DNA of 64,000 nucleotides from Rhizobium sp. NXC14 (GCF_002117485.1 NZ_CP021030.1:3165001-3229000); one strand, 5' to 3'; counted from the first letter of the stretch, positions 8,693-20,529 are shown. Notes: generated by a model from the sequence alone, not told the origin. Translations and numbers: made by a program.

Positions 8693-9235
8693 TCAATGCC
8701 CGGAGAATTCGACCAGCGTGTGTACGACGACGCCGAGTTCTTCCAGCTTCCTGCGGCCGCCAAGGTCGGGCAGGTCGATGACGAAGCAGGCGCCGACCAC
8801 CTCCGCGCCGATCTGGCGCAGAAGCTGCGTCGCGCCCACGGCCGTGCCGCCGGTGGCGATGAGATCGTCGACCAGGATCACCTTCTCGCCGGGCTGGACC
8901 GCATCACGATGCATCTCCATTTCATCGACGCCATATTCCAGGCTGTAGGCGATGCGCACGGTGTCGTGCGGCAACTTGCCCTTCTTGCGGATCGGCACGA
9001 AGCCCGAGGAAAGCTGATGCGCCACCGCACCGCCGAGGATGAAGCCGCGCGCCTCCATGCCGGCGATCTTGTCGACCTTCGTGCCGGCGTAGGGTTGCAC
9101 CAACTCGTCGACCGCCCGGCGGAAAGCACGGGGGTTGCCGAGCAGCGTGGTGATGTCGCGGAAGATGATGCCGGGATTGGGATAGTCGGGGATGGAGCGA
9201 ATGCTGGCTGCGAGCTCCGAAATTGTATTGCCCAT
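8693..9235 (-). CDS. apt: Adenine phosphoribosyltransferase
   Basis: Apt salvages adenine to AMP using PRPP. The 180-residue product shows the type I PRTase signature [14 protein letters not shown], the [15 protein letters not shown]-terminal motif and the [10 protein letters not shown] loop. The start at 9235 (MGNTISELA) gives the normal family length; the longer open frame to 9343 crosses the petC terminator and is rejected. Confidence 0.97.
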
Positions 9236-9302
9236 GGAACGTCCGTATCTGCGAGCGCATAAAATCGGCCGCACCCTATCAATTGCCGAGGGTGGAACCA
9301 AC

Positions 9303-9330
9303 AAAAAAGGCGGCTTGCAAGCCGCCTTTT
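9303..9330 (-). terminator. Intrinsic terminator of the petABC operon
   Basis: A perfect self-complementary stem GGCGGCTTGCAAGCCGCC (9309-9326) is followed on the minus strand by six T residues (9303-9308). It sits 20 bp past the petC stop, so it ends petABC transcripts before apt. Four T residues on the other side could give weak termination on the plus strand. Confidence 0.9.
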
Positions 9331-9350
9331 CGAATTCAGGCACGGAACGC

Positions 9351-10235
9351 TTAATGTTCCTTGTTGGCGTAAACCGAGCGCTTCGTCAGGTAGATGAGCA
9401 CGGTAAAGATCGCCAGGAACACCATCACCATGAAGCCGGTGCGCTTGCGCTCCTCGAGATGCGGTTCGGCGGCCCACATCAGGAAGGCGGAAACGTCCTT
9501 GGCGTATTGGTCGACGGTCGCCGGCGCGCCGTCGTCATAGGTTACCTGGCCGTCGGAAAGCGGCTTCGGCATAGCGAGAACGGCGGCAGCATGGAAATAC
9601 GGGTTATAATGCGCGCCCTGCGCCACCTGGAAGCCGGCTGGCGGCTCTTCATAGCCGGTCAGCAGCGAGTAGATGTAGTCCGGGCCGCTTTCCTGATACT
9701 GCGTAAAGATGTCGAAGACGAATTGCGGGAAGCCGCGCTCGACTTCACGGGCCTTGGCGATCAGCGAAAAATCGGGCGGAGCCGCACCGTTGTTGGACGC
9801 AGCCGCGGCTTCAGCATTGGCGAAGGGCGATGGGAAATGATCCGAAGGGACTGCCTTGCGGGTGAACATTTCGCCGGCCGAGTCCGGCCCGTCCTGAACT
9901 TCGTAATTGGCAGCGAATGCCTTCACCTGTGCCTCGGAATAACCGAGTTCGTCGAGCGTGCGGAAAGGCACGAGGCTCATCGAATGGCAGGCAGAACAGA
10001 CTTCCGTGTAGACCTTGAGGCCGCGCTGGAGCTGAGCCTTGTCGTAGTGGCCGAAGGGGCCGGCAAAGCTCCATTCCTGCTCCTTTGGCTCCTTTAGCGG
10101 ATAGTGCGGCGTCGCGCCTTCCTCGTGATGCGCGGGAGCTGCACCATTCGCGGGCGTCGCTTCCTCGGCGAAAGCGGCGCTGCCAAGCAGAGCGGCGACG
10201 GCAAGCGGCAGAATGCTTGCAACAAGCGTTTTCAT
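9351..10235 (-). CDS. petC: Cytochrome c1 subunit of the bc1 complex
   Basis: Cytochrome c1 passes electrons from the Rieske centre to cytochrome c in the inner membrane. I start at 10235 ([17 protein letters not shown]), which gives a signal peptide ending near AAFAEE, a GGAAGGGA ribosome site upstream, and 294 residues. The covalent haem site is CSACH; the axial Met lies in the AVLAMPKPL region. One C-terminal membrane anchor ([16 protein letters not shown]) follows. The gene is separate from petB, 25 bp downstream, and not fused as in Bradyrhizobium-type fbcH. Confidence 0.97.
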
Positions 10236-10260
10236 AGTTCTATTCCCTTCCGTCGCTCGC

Positions 10261-11541
10261 TTACGCATTGGCCGCCGCGGCGGCGCCAGTGGTCTTGTTG
10301 CGCTTTTCAAGCACCGCCTCAGTGATCGAGTTCGGGATGCGGCGCGGCGTTTCCACCAGACCCAGAACTGGCATCGCGACCAGGAAGAAGGCGAAGTAGA
10401 GAAGCGTGCAGATCTGCGACACGATGACGTAGCTGCCTTCCGCCGGCTGCGAACCGAGCCAGCCTAGGATGATCGCGTTGAGCACGAACAGCCAGAAGAA
10501 CAGCTTGTACCAGGGACGGTAGACCGCCGAGCGGACCTTCGAGGTGTCAAGCCACGGCAGGAAGAAGAGCACGATGATCGCGCCGAACATCACGAGCACG
10601 CCGCCGAGTTTGGAGTCGATCGGGCCGATGTTGAAGGTGATCGAACGCAACATCGCGTAGAACGGCAGGAAGTACCATTCAGGAACGATGTGGGCGGGCG
10701 TCTTCAACGGATCGGCCGGGATGTAGTTATCGGCGTGACCGAGGAAGTTCGGCAGGTAGAAGACGAAATAGGCGTAAACGAGCAGGAAGACGGAGACGCC
10801 GAGGGCATCCTTCATCGTTGCATAGGGCGTGAAACGCACGGTGTCGGTCTTCGTCTTGACCTCGACGCCAGTCGGGTTGGTCTGGCCGGTCACATGCAGC
10901 GCCCAGATATGCAGGACGACGACGCCTGCAATCATGAAAGGCAGCAGGTAGTGCAGCGAGAAGAAGCGGTTCAGCGTCGGCTGATCGACGGCAAAGCCGC
11001 CGAGCAGGAACTGCTGCACCCATTCGCCGACCAGCGGGAAGGCCGAAAAGAAGCCGGTGATGACGGTCGCGCCCCAGAAAGACATCTGCCCCCAGGGCAG
11101 GACGTAGCCCATGAAGCCCGTCGCCATCATCAGCAGGTAGATGACCACGCCGAGGATCCAGAGGATTTCGCGCGGCGCCTTGTAGGAGCCATAGTAGAGG
11201 CCCCGGGCAATGTGCAGGTAGACGGCGACGAAGAAGAAGGAGGCGCCGTTGGCATGCAGGTAACGCAGCAGCCAGCCGTGGTTGACGTCGCGCATGATCT
11301 TTTCAACAGAGTTGAAAGCGATCGTCGTGTCGGCGGCATAGTGCATGGCGAGCACGACACCCGTCAGGATCTGCACGATCAGCATGACGGAAAGCATCGC
11401 GCCGAAGGTATAGGCATAGTTCAGGTTTCTGGGAACCGGATATGCCACGAAGCTGTCATAGACCATGCGCGGCAGCGGCAGGCGCGCATCGACCCATTTT
11501 TCGAAGCCGGTTGATGGTTCGTAGCTGGAATGGCCACTCAT
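10261..11541 (-). CDS. petB: Cytochrome b subunit of the bc1 complex
   Basis: The 426-residue protein carries the two bis-His haem sites, seen as [15 protein letters not shown] and [15 protein letters not shown], and the quinol-oxidation motif PEWY ([11 protein letters not shown]). Eight membrane helices are expected, and the hydropathy by eye agrees. It lies 14 bp behind petA and 25 bp before petC in a single operon. The length is typical for alphaproteobacteria. Confidence 0.98.
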   Translation of the reverse strand: MSGHSSYEPSTGFEKWVDARLPLPRMVYDSFVAYPVPRNLNYAYTFGAMLSVMLIVQILTGVVLAMHYAADTTIAFNSVEKIMRDVNHGWLLRYLHANGASFFFVAVYLHIARGLYYGSYKAPREILWILGVVIYLLMMATGFMGYVLPWGQMSFWGATVITGFFSAFPLVGEWVQQFLLGGFAVDQPTLNRFFSLHYLLPFMIAGVVVLHIWALHVTGQTNPTGVEVKTKTDTVRFTPYATMKDALGVSVFLLVYAYFVFYLPNFLGHADNYIPADPLKTPAHIVPEWYFLPFYAMLRSITFNIGPIDSKLGGVLVMFGAIIVLFFLPWLDTSKVRSAVYRPWYKLFFWLFVLNAIILGWLGSQPAEGSYVIVSQICTLLYFAFFLVAMPVLGLVETPRRIPNSITEAVLEKRNKTTGAAAAANA

Positions 11542-11555
11542 AAATCAGTCTCCCC

Positions 11556-12134
11556 TCAACCGATCTTGATTTTGGTATCGGACACAAATGAAAAGGTCGG
11601 AATCGCCAGGTTCTGCGGCGCAGGGCCTTTGCGAATGCGGCCGGCCGTGTCGTAGACCGAGCCATGGCAGGGACAGAACCAACCATTGTACTCACCGGCC
11701 TGACCGAGCGGAACGCAACCGAGATGGGTGCACGTGCCGATCATGACGATCCAGTTTTCCTTGTCCTTGCCGCCCGAACGGTCAACACCGGTTGCCTGCG
11801 CTTCAGGCGGAAGGTTCGCGTTGCGCGCGATCGGATCCTTGAGATCCGCCAGCGGAACATCGGCAGCCGCCTTCACTTCCTCCGGCGTGCGGTTGCGGAT
11901 GAAGATCGGCTTGCCGCGCCACTTGACCGTCAGTGACATGCCGGGCTCGAGGCTCGCAACGTCGACTTCGATGGAGGCAAGCGCCAGCGTCGACGCATCC
12001 GGACGCATCTGGTCGATGAACGGCCATGCGACAGCAACGGCGCCGACAGCGCCCGCCATACCAGTGGTGAGATAAAGGAAATCACGGCGAGTGGGCTCTG
12101 CTGAAGCCTCGCTTGTCGTTACGTGTTCGCTCAC
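11556..12134 (-). CDS. petA: Rieske iron-sulfur subunit of the bc1 complex
   Basis: This is the first gene of petABC. The 192-residue protein has an N-terminal twin-arginine motif (TRRDFLYL) followed by an uncleaved membrane helix (MAGAVGAVAVAWPF). The 2Fe-2S ligands are in CTHLGC and CPCHGS. The operon promoter should lie in the roughly 280 bp shared with the divergent gene that starts at 12421; I did not find a convincing promoter there. Confidence 0.98.
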   Translation of the reverse strand: MSEHVTTSEASAEPTRRDFLYLTTGMAGAVGAVAVAWPFIDQMRPDASTLALASIEVDVASLEPGMSLTVKWRGKPIFIRNRTPEEVKAAADVPLADLKDPIARNANLPPEAQATGVDRSGGKDKENWIVMIGTCTHLGCVPLGQAGEYNGWFCPCHGSVYDTAGRIRKGPAPQNLAIPTFSFVSDTKIKIG

Positions 12135-12420
12135 GGCTTAACCATCCTCTGCGCAGTTATCGCGGAATTCCGCCCCGCCCCCTCTGCTGGCGAATCGATC
12201 TGGACACATTTCGGCCATAGATTCCCCGGCAATCCGGCGCGTTCTAAGCTTGATCGCAAATTATGTCCAGCCTTGACAGGGGGATGAGGGCACAATGTCG
12301 CGGGAAATTTCAGATGAATTTTTTACGGCAAACACCCGCTTGCCCGTATGTTGCATTGCAACAAAAAAGCGACCGTGTTAGGCGCAACCGCAACGATGCC
12401 AGCCAGCCGGACCCGAGCGG

Positions 12421-13353
12421 ATGAGAGACACGATCTTTTGCGTAGTGAGCGTTCTCACAACCCTCGTCCTCGCCATTATCTCGCTGCGCTATGTCAAAGA
12501 TTTCTATCTGCTTTCTCTTTTTTACAGCTTCCAGGTCCATCTGGCCGCGGCCGCAGCAGTGGCCTCCGGCATAGCCCTCCTCTTTAAGCGGCATTGGTAC
12601 GCGTTGCTGACACTCGGCGCATCGATGGTTCTCGTTGTCCACGGGATCGTCATGACGCGTGAATTCGTCGAGCCTGCGGTAAACGAGAGCCGTCCTGCTC
12701 TCTTCAAGCTGATGTCCTTCAATATAGAGAACGACAATTTCGCAAATGGCGCTGATATTGCCGACATGGCGATCGGCTCGGGCGCCGATGTCGTCAACAT
12801 CCTCGAGGCCGAACCGGTATTGTCCGAATTGCCGCGACTGCTGAAGACCTACCCCTATTACGTCGGCTGCGGCGTCGGCATGGAGCAATGCGATACGCTC
12901 GTCCTGTCGAAGCGCCCGCTGATCGAGCCTCGCATCCGCAGCCTCGGCCTGCTGTGGCGCAATCGGCTGACGATCTCGACGATCGATTTCGACGGCCAGA
13001 AGATCAACTTCCTCGCCGCGCACCTGACCAAACCTTATTATGACGAATTCCACGGCCTGGAAGTCGAAGATCTCGCCGAGATTATCCCTTCGCTGCCGGG
13101 ACCGCTCGTGCTTGCCGGTGATTTCAATACGTCGATTCTGGCGCCGGATGTGCAGTATCTCATGCGCAGCCAGGGCTTGGGCACAGCATCGCTGGAGCCT
13201 GCGACATGGCCGATCGCCGCCGGCCCCTTCGGCATTTCGATCGATCACGTCTTCAGCAAAGCGCCCCTGCGGCTGAAATCGGTCCGCCGCATCGAAAACA
13301 ATTTCGGATCAAACCATTTTGGCCTCATGGCGGAATTCGTCCTCGATCCGTGA
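12421..13353 (+). CDS. Membrane-anchored endonuclease/exonuclease/phosphatase-family hydrolase
   Basis: The 310-residue protein starts with three hydrophobic segments (residues about 5-80), then an EEP domain. The DNase I-like motifs are in order: MSFNIEN, EAEP with the metal Glu, AAHLTKP, AGDFNT with the Asp-Asn pair, SIDHVF, and NHFGLMAEF as the terminal His motif. The substrate could be a nucleic acid, lipid or phosphodiester; the sequence does not say. Its last 45 bases overlap the end of the converging ABC transporter gene. Confidence 0.87.
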   Translation: MRDTIFCVVSVLTTLVLAIISLRYVKDFYLLSLFYSFQVHLAAAAAVASGIALLFKRHWYALLTLGASMVLVVHGIVMTREFVEPAVNESRPALFKLMSFNIENDNFANGADIADMAIGSGADVVNILEAEPVLSELPRLLKTYPYYVGCGVGMEQCDTLVLSKRPLIEPRIRSLGLLWRNRLTISTIDFDGQKINFLAAHLTKPYYDEFHGLEVEDLAEIIPSLPGPLVLAGDFNTSILAPDVQYLMRSQGLGTASLEPATWPIAAGPFGISIDHVFSKAPLRLKSVRRIENNFGSNHFGLMAEFVLDP

Positions 13354-15222
13354 GCCTGCATCCTCGTCGGTCGCGAGGAAGCCGCCGGATTGACGAGCCC
13401 AAAGCTCGGCATAGAGCCCGCCGCGGCGAAGCAGCTCGTCGTGGCTGCCCTCCTCGATGATCCGGCCGAGGTCGACGACAATCAGCCGGTCGAGCGCGGC
13501 GATCGTCGACAGCCGATGGGCGATGGCGAGCACCGTCTTGCCCTCCATGATCCGATGGAGGTTGGACTGGATCGCTTCCTCCACTTCGGAATCGAGCGCC
13601 GACGTCGCTTCATCGAGAACCAGGATCGGCGCGTCCTTCAGCATGACCCGTGCAATAGCAATGCGCTGCCGCTGCCCGCCCGACAGTTTGACGCCGCGTT
13701 CGCCGACATGCGCATCGAAACCTCTACGGCCCTGCTGATCCTGCAGGCGGGCGATGAAGTCGAAGGCTTCGGCGCGCCGGGCCGCCTCAATCAGCCGCCC
13801 CTCGCCGGCATCCGGTCGTCCGAAGAGTATATTGTCGCGCACGGAACGATGCAGCAGCGACGTATCCTGGCTGACGACGCCGATCTGCATCCTGAGTGAT
13901 TCCTGGGTCACCGCCGATATATCCTGACCATCGACCAGGATACGGCCATCCTGGATGTCATAGAGACGCAGCAGCAGGTTGATCAGTGTTGATTTGCCGG
14001 CGCCCGAACGCCCGACGATCCCGACCTTCTCGCCCGGGCGGATGGTCAGGGAGAAATTCTCGACGACGGGCTGCTGACCCTTGCCGTAGCGAAAGGAGAC
14101 ATTCTCGAAGCAAATGCCGGGATGGCGGATCACCAGGCTCTTCGCATCGGGCCGATCGACGAGCCCGAGCGGTTGTGAAATCAGTTCCGCGGAGTTCTGG
14201 ATGGTGCCGAGATTGCGCATGATGCCGTTGAACTGCGTCATCAGCCTGCCGAGCAGGAAATTCAGCCGGAGCACCAGCGCCAGCGAAAATGCCACCGCGC
14301 CGGAAGTGATCAAGCCGCGCAGCCAGAGATCGACGCTCAAGCCCGCCATCGTCACGATCATCAGGCCGGAGAGCAGGGCCATGGAGGCCCGCACGCCAGT
14401 GATGAACCGCGTGAAGCGCAGCACCGTGTCCTGATAGATATCGAAACCTTGGCGCATGTAGCGATCGCTCTCTTCATCGCGTGCGAACAGCTTCAGCGTC
14501 TGCATATTGCTGTAGGAGTCGACCATCCGGCCGTTCAGCATCGACCCGGCCTCCGCCGTTTCGCGGGAGTGATGGCGGATCCGCGGGACGAAGTGGCGGG
14601 CAAGCAGGCTGAAGGCGCCAAGCCAGAACAGCACGACGGCGGCGAGTGTAAAGTCCAGCCTGGCGACGAGCACGAGCGTCGTTACCGCATAAATGCCGAC
14701 AAACCAGACGCTTTCCATCAGAGACGTGACGAGATCGCCGGTTGCCTGGCCGGCAGACCAGACCTTGGTGACGATACGCCCGGAGAAATCGCTCTGAAAG
14801 AACGACAATGATTGCCTTGAGACGTGGAGATAAGATTGCCAACGTGCTAGATTGTAGAAGCCCGGCGTGATCACCTGCTGATCGATGAGGGCAATCAGGA
14901 AGGCGACGACGAAGCGCACGAGCCCGATGAGAGCGAGCATGCCGAACAGCTCGCCGCCATGGGCCGCGATAAGACCGCTCCAGCCGGCGCCCGGCGTAAT
15001 ACTAGCGAGAATATCGACGAGGCGTCCGACGAACCAGAAGAGCGCAGCCTCGATTGCCGCCGACGTGCCGCCGAGAATGAGCATGGCGATGAACGGCATC
15101 TTCGCCTGGCCGATGTAGAACCAGATGAAACCGATCGTCGCGCGTGGCGGCTGCAAGTCGTCGCGCGGACGGAACGGATCGATCCAGGTTTCGAACAGGC
15201 GGAAGACGGGTCGCAGAAACAT
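13309..15222 (-). CDS. ABC exporter, fused permease and ATPase (half-transporter 1)
   Basis: The 637-residue protein has an exporter-type six-helix membrane domain (about 30-330) and an ATPase domain (about 370-610) with Walker A GRSGAGKS, signature LSGGQRQRIAIARV, Walker B ILVLDEATSALD and the H-loop AHRLST. All catalytic residues are present. A second, similar gene lies 0.5 kb upstream on the same strand, so the two could form a heterodimer or act separately. No accessory gene indicates the substrate. The start at MFLRPVF has only a weak ribosome site. Confidence 0.92.
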   Translation of the reverse strand: MFLRPVFRLFETWIDPFRPRDDLQPPRATIGFIWFYIGQAKMPFIAMLILGGTSAAIEAALFWFVGRLVDILASITPGAGWSGLIAAHGGELFGMLALIGLVRFVVAFLIALIDQQVITPGFYNLARWQSYLHVSRQSLSFFQSDFSGRIVTKVWSAGQATGDLVTSLMESVWFVGIYAVTTLVLVARLDFTLAAVVLFWLGAFSLLARHFVPRIRHHSRETAEAGSMLNGRMVDSYSNMQTLKLFARDEESDRYMRQGFDIYQDTVLRFTRFITGVRASMALLSGLMIVTMAGLSVDLWLRGLITSGAVAFSLALVLRLNFLLGRLMTQFNGIMRNLGTIQNSAELISQPLGLVDRPDAKSLVIRHPGICFENVSFRYGKGQQPVVENFSLTIRPGEKVGIVGRSGAGKSTLINLLLRLYDIQDGRILVDGQDISAVTQESLRMQIGVVSQDTSLLHRSVRDNILFGRPDAGEGRLIEAARRAEAFDFIARLQDQQGRRGFDAHVGERGVKLSGGQRQRIAIARVMLKDAPILVLDEATSALDSEVEEAIQSNLHRIMEGKTVLAIAHRLSTIAALDRLIVVDLGRIIEEGSHDELLRRGGLYAELWARQSGGFLATDEDAGSRIEDEFRHEAKMV

Positions 15223-15383
15223 GGAAGCGATATAGGCGGATTGAGGGGAGCGGCAAAGGGAATGGAAAGCGGACGCAACCTAATATTTTGGTAATAAACG
15301 ATAACATCGGCGGCATCGCCATTGATTGCCCCCGAACCCGTCGCAATCTGACGCTAGAATCGCGCTTCACCGGAGAGAAGGTC

Positions 15384-15614
15384 ATGGAAACGAAAATGCT
15401 CAATGCGCATATTCCGCTTCCGCTTGCAGAAAGGTTGGATGCCCTGGCTCTCGACCTGGCGCTGCCGCGCGACGAGATCGTCATCGAGGCTATCGCCGCC
15501 TGGCTCGACAGCGAGGAACGCCGCCGCATCGTGGCACTGCGCACGATCGCAGCCGCCAACACCATCGTTGTCGTCGAACAGGACCGCGTGATCGACTGGG
15601 CCGACAGTCTTTGA
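15384..15614 (+). CDS. Ribbon-helix-helix (CopG-type) protein, orphan antitoxin-like
   Basis: The 76-residue product begins METKMLNAHIPLPLAERLDA, a beta-strand followed by a helix-turn-helix typical of ribbon-helix-helix repressors and antitoxins, and ends with QDRVIDWADSL. A strong GGAGAG site lies 6 bases before the ATG. No toxin gene follows; an intrinsic terminator lies about 70 bp downstream. It sits on the opposite strand between two ABC exporter genes. It may be an antitoxin that lost its toxin, or a stand-alone regulator. Confidence 0.75.
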   Translation: METKMLNAHIPLPLAERLDALALDLALPRDEIVIEAIAAWLDSEERRRIVALRTIAAANTIVVVEQDRVIDWADSL

Positions 15615-15684
15615 AAGCACGCCCGACCGCAGCCGGTCTTCGACAATCGCCTTGCGAGGTCAAATCATCGCAATCACGAAAATG

Positions 15685-15715
15685 CCCTCCCCGCTCACGC
15701 CGGGAGGGTCGATTT

Positions 15716-15717
<2 letters not shown>
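15685..15717 (+). terminator. Intrinsic terminator downstream of the RHH gene
   Basis: A 7-bp stem (CCCTCCC 15685-15691 with GGGAGGG 15702-15708) is followed by TCGATTTTTA on the plus strand. It serves the ribbon-helix-helix gene and, read the other way, could weakly terminate the ABC transporter gene that stops at 15716. Confidence 0.7.
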
Positions 15718-17590
<1,873 letters not shown>

Positions 17591-17956
17591 CAGCATTCCG
17601 GCTCCCCGGCTTCGCGCCATCCCGGCGCTATGCAAGCACATATGGGAACCGGACGTTCAAGGGGCGAGGCTGAAACAGCCGCACGATCGATCAAAAGGGA
17701 AGTTTTAGAAGGAAGCCCGCTCTAGCGGCGCCATGTCGCCTTGGTCGGCATCACGGCGGGAAAGCGCATAATGAGCAAAATATTCATGAGGCCCTCCCTG
17801 CTGGCGTTCGAAGATGTGCATGCATAACGCGAAAACTGCGAAATTTCCAGTCCGAACTGGCGCGAATAGAACGTTTCTGGGCCAAACTGCGCCCTGTTGC
17901 GCTGAAATCACAGTTGTATTAGGCCTCCCGCGTCGAAACGAACGGGCGGCGCCTGA
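17591..17956. other. 366-bp divergent spacer between ABC exporter and trmL
   Basis: No protein-sized gene is supported here. On the minus strand a 22-codon ORF (17722-17787, MNILLIMRF...) starts 6 bases after GGGAGGG, an excellent ribosome site, and reads toward the ABC exporter. Whether it is translated is unknown. The remainder presumably holds the divergent promoters; I could not assign -35/-10 elements with confidence. Confidence 0.5.
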
Positions 17957-18418
17957 ATGACGAATCTCAGACTGGCACTCTACCAGCCGGACATTCCCGG
18001 CAATACAGGCACGATCCTGCGCCTTGCCGCCTGCCTCGGCTTCACCGTGGATCTGATCGAGCCCGCCGGCTTCGACGTCTCCCATCGTAACCTGAAACGA
18101 TCGGGCATGGATTATGTCGCCGCCGCCGCGCTGACCCGCCACGTCAACTGGGACCGCTTCGAGGCCTGGCGCGCCACGACCGACCGGCGCCTGATCCTCG
18201 CCTCCACCAAGGCTGCCGATCACTATACCGACTTCGCCTTCCGGCCGGACGATGTGCTGCTTTTCGGCCGCGAAAGCGCCGGTGTGCCGGATCACGTGCA
18301 CGAAAGAGCTGACGCCCGTATCCTCATCCCGATGGTCGAGGGTCAGCGCTCGATCAATGTCGCAATTTCGGCAGCTATGATCGTCGGCGAGGCGATGCGG
18401 CAGACCGGCTGGACTTGA
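17957..18418 (+). CDS. trmL: tRNA (cytidine(34)-2'-O)-methyltransferase
   Basis: TrmL methylates the wobble ribose of tRNA-Leu isoacceptors using SAM. The 153-residue product is a minimal SPOUT domain: LALYQPDIPGNTGTILRLAA at the N-terminus, LLFGRESAGVP, and the knot region IPMVEGQRSINVAISAAM. Length and motifs match the family closely. Confidence 0.96.
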   Translation: MTNLRLALYQPDIPGNTGTILRLAACLGFTVDLIEPAGFDVSHRNLKRSGMDYVAAAALTRHVNWDRFEAWRATTDRRLILASTKAADHYTDFAFRPDDVLLFGRESAGVPDHVHERADARILIPMVEGQRSINVAISAAMIVGEAMRQTGWT

Positions 18419-18618
18419 TCAGCCCCGGCTTGGAAAAGATTGTCTGATATATTGCTGAAGTGTCGGAAATCGAACATTGTGAATCCTTCAAACCGGAGTA
18501 TATCTATTAGCCGGGCAATCAAAAATATCGAAGGATTGGCACAATTTCAATAGCTTGAGAAGATGAGTCCTCAGGCCAAGACCCCTCCAAACCGATGAAA
18601 GCAGACTAAAACAAGAAG

Positions 18619-20265
18619 ATGGATTCTACGATCATCATGATCAACCTGTTCGGAGCCGTGGCGCTGCTGCTGTTCGGCCTCGCGCAGGTTAAGGACGGCG
18701 TATCCAGAGCCTTCGGCGCGCGGCTGAGAACCGGGCTGGCGACCGGGACGCGCGGGGGCCTTCGCTCATTCCTGTCGGGACTGGTCGCGACCATCGCGCT
18801 GCAGAGCTCCACGGCGACGGCGCTGATGACCGCCTCTTTCGTCGAACGTGATCTGATAAGACCGCGCATGGCCCAGATCGTCCTCCTCGGCGCCAATGTC
18901 GGCACAGCGATTACTGCGTGGATCGTTGCGACCGGCATCGAATGGTTCTCCCCACTCCTGATCCTCTGCGGCATCGTGCTTTACCGCGGCCGTTCCAGCA
19001 CCCGGCAGGGCGGCGGCGCAGCGCTGATCGGCATCGGCCTGATGTTGTTGTCGCTGCATCTCCTGAGCTTTGCGACGGAGCCGATGCGCGCCTCCCCCGC
19101 TCTCGCCGCTTTCATCAGCCTGCTCGATGGCGCTTTGCCCGTGGCTCTCCTTTTCTCGGCAGCGCTCGCCTTCGTCTCATCGTCAAGCCTGGCGGTGGTG
19201 GTGCTCATCCTGTCGCTTGCCTCGGCCGGTCTGATCTCTGCCGAACTGGTCATCGTGCTCGTGCTCGGCGCCAATCTCGGCGGCGCGATACCGCCCGTCG
19301 TCGCGACGATGTCCGGCCCGGCCTCCGCGCGGCGCGTCACTCTCGGCAATCTCGCCGTCCGCACGCTCGGCTGCGTCATCGCCCTGCCGCTTGCGGGCTA
19401 CGGTGCGGAGCTCATTCAGATGTTGCCCTTCGGCCCGTCCAAGCTGCCCGTCGACGCGCATCTGCTCTTCAATCTTCTGCTCGCCGCACTCGCCTGGCCC
19501 TTCTCCCGACCGCTCGCCACCCTGATGACCCGGCTGGTCCCGGACCAGGCCGAGCCGGACACCGCGCCGAAATATCTGGACGCGCATGAGCTTTCGACGC
19601 CGGTCATTGCTCTAACCAGCGCCACCCGCGAAGTGCTCGGCATCGGCGACCTCATCGAGCGCATGCTGATCCGGGTCTCCGAGGCCTTCGAAGGCAATGA
19701 CTCTTCCAAGCTTTCCGAAATCGCGACCCTCGAAGAGCGCGTCGACAAGCTGCAGCAGGCGGTGAAGGTCTATCTGTCGAAGCTCGGCCGCGAGGGGCTC
19801 AGCGACGAAAATGCCCGCCGCTCGATCGTCATCATTGACTATGCCATCAACCTCGAACACATGGGCGACATCATCGAAAAGGGCCTGCTGGAACAGGTGA
19901 GGAAGAAGATCTCCCTCGGGCTCAGATTTTCCGACGATGGTCATCAGGAACTGCGCAAGCTGTTCGACCTGACGATCGACAATCTTCGTGTTGCCCAGAC
20001 GATCTTCGTCACTCGCGATTTCAATCTTGCGCGTCAGATGATGGAGACAAAGGTGGAGGTCCGGCGCATGGAGAAACAGTCGGCCGAACACCATCTGGAA
20101 CGCCTGCGCGACGGACGCGCCGACAGTCTGCAGACAAGCTCGCTGCATCTCGATATGCTGCGCGACCTGAAGAGGATCAACGCCCACATTGTCTCGGTGG
20201 CGCATCCGATCCTGGATGAAAGCGGCCTTCTGATCGAAAGCCGCGTGCGCGCCGTCGCGGAGTGA
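18619..20265 (+). CDS. Na+/phosphate cotransporter family protein with PhoU-like tail
   Basis: The 548-residue protein has the two inverted NptA-type repeats. The first contains LQSSTATALM (residues 61-70), the second FVSSSSLAVVV (about 185-195), each the characteristic Ser/Thr-rich substrate loop. Eight or nine membrane segments occupy residues 1-310. The last 200 residues are soluble and helical with two PhoU-like segments. Such proteins import phosphate with sodium or regulate phosphate flux. No pho genes are adjacent. The upstream 200 bp contains nothing I can name. Confidence 0.9.
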   Translation: MDSTIIMINLFGAVALLLFGLAQVKDGVSRAFGARLRTGLATGTRGGLRSFLSGLVATIALQSSTATALMTASFVERDLIRPRMAQIVLLGANVGTAITAWIVATGIEWFSPLLILCGIVLYRGRSSTRQGGGAALIGIGLMLLSLHLLSFATEPMRASPALAAFISLLDGALPVALLFSAALAFVSSSSLAVVVLILSLASAGLISAELVIVLVLGANLGGAIPPVVATMSGPASARRVTLGNLAVRTLGCVIALPLAGYGAELIQMLPFGPSKLPVDAHLLFNLLLAALAWPFSRPLATLMTRLVPDQAEPDTAPKYLDAHELSTPVIALTSATREVLGIGDLIERMLIRVSEAFEGNDSSKLSEIATLEERVDKLQQAVKVYLSKLGREGLSDENARRSIVIIDYAINLEHMGDIIEKGLLEQVRKKISLGLRFSDDGHQELRKLFDLTIDNLRVAQTIFVTRDFNLARQMMETKVEVRRMEKQSAEHHLERLRDGRADSLQTSSLHLDMLRDLKRINAHIVSVAHPILDESGLLIESRVRAVAE

Positions 20266-20268
20266 CGG

Positions 20269-20529
20269 TCAGTCCGCCGAAGGCAGGCGGCGCATGGTGA
20301 ATTCGATCCGGTCACCGTCCAGCTGGCGCCAGCTTTCCACTTCCGTCCAATAGGCGGCTTTCGGATATTCGTCGAACCATTCACGCGCCTTGGCGCGGGC
20401 ATCAATCAGGCCGAGGCAATATGTCTCCCGCACGAAATGATCTTTCTTACGGGGGGGATTTTCCGCCCGGTGTCTCGCCATTCTGCGCTTCAGGCCGTCG
20501 AATGACGGAGGTCCTGGAATTTTTGCCAT
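20269..20529 (-). CDS. Small basic hypothetical protein
   Basis: The 86-residue product has a Lys/Arg-rich first half (GLKRRMARHRAENPPRKKDHF) and a second half ending WRQLDGDRIEFTMRRLP. I start at the ATG at 20529, preceded by AGAGGTAGG; the codon before it is TTG. It converges on the Na/Pi gene with 3 bp between and diverges from hemF. I do not recognise the family. The codon composition matches its neighbours, so it is probably real. Confidence 0.65.
   Translation of the reverse strand: MAKIPGPPSFDGLKRRMARHRAENPPRKKDHFVRETYCLGLIDARAKAREWFDEYPKAAYWTEVESWRQLDGDRIEFTMRRLPSAD

Noticed and set aside
12135..12420. A TTGACA at 12273 as a promoter for the EEP gene
   Set aside because: No acceptable -10 element at 16-18 bp spacing.
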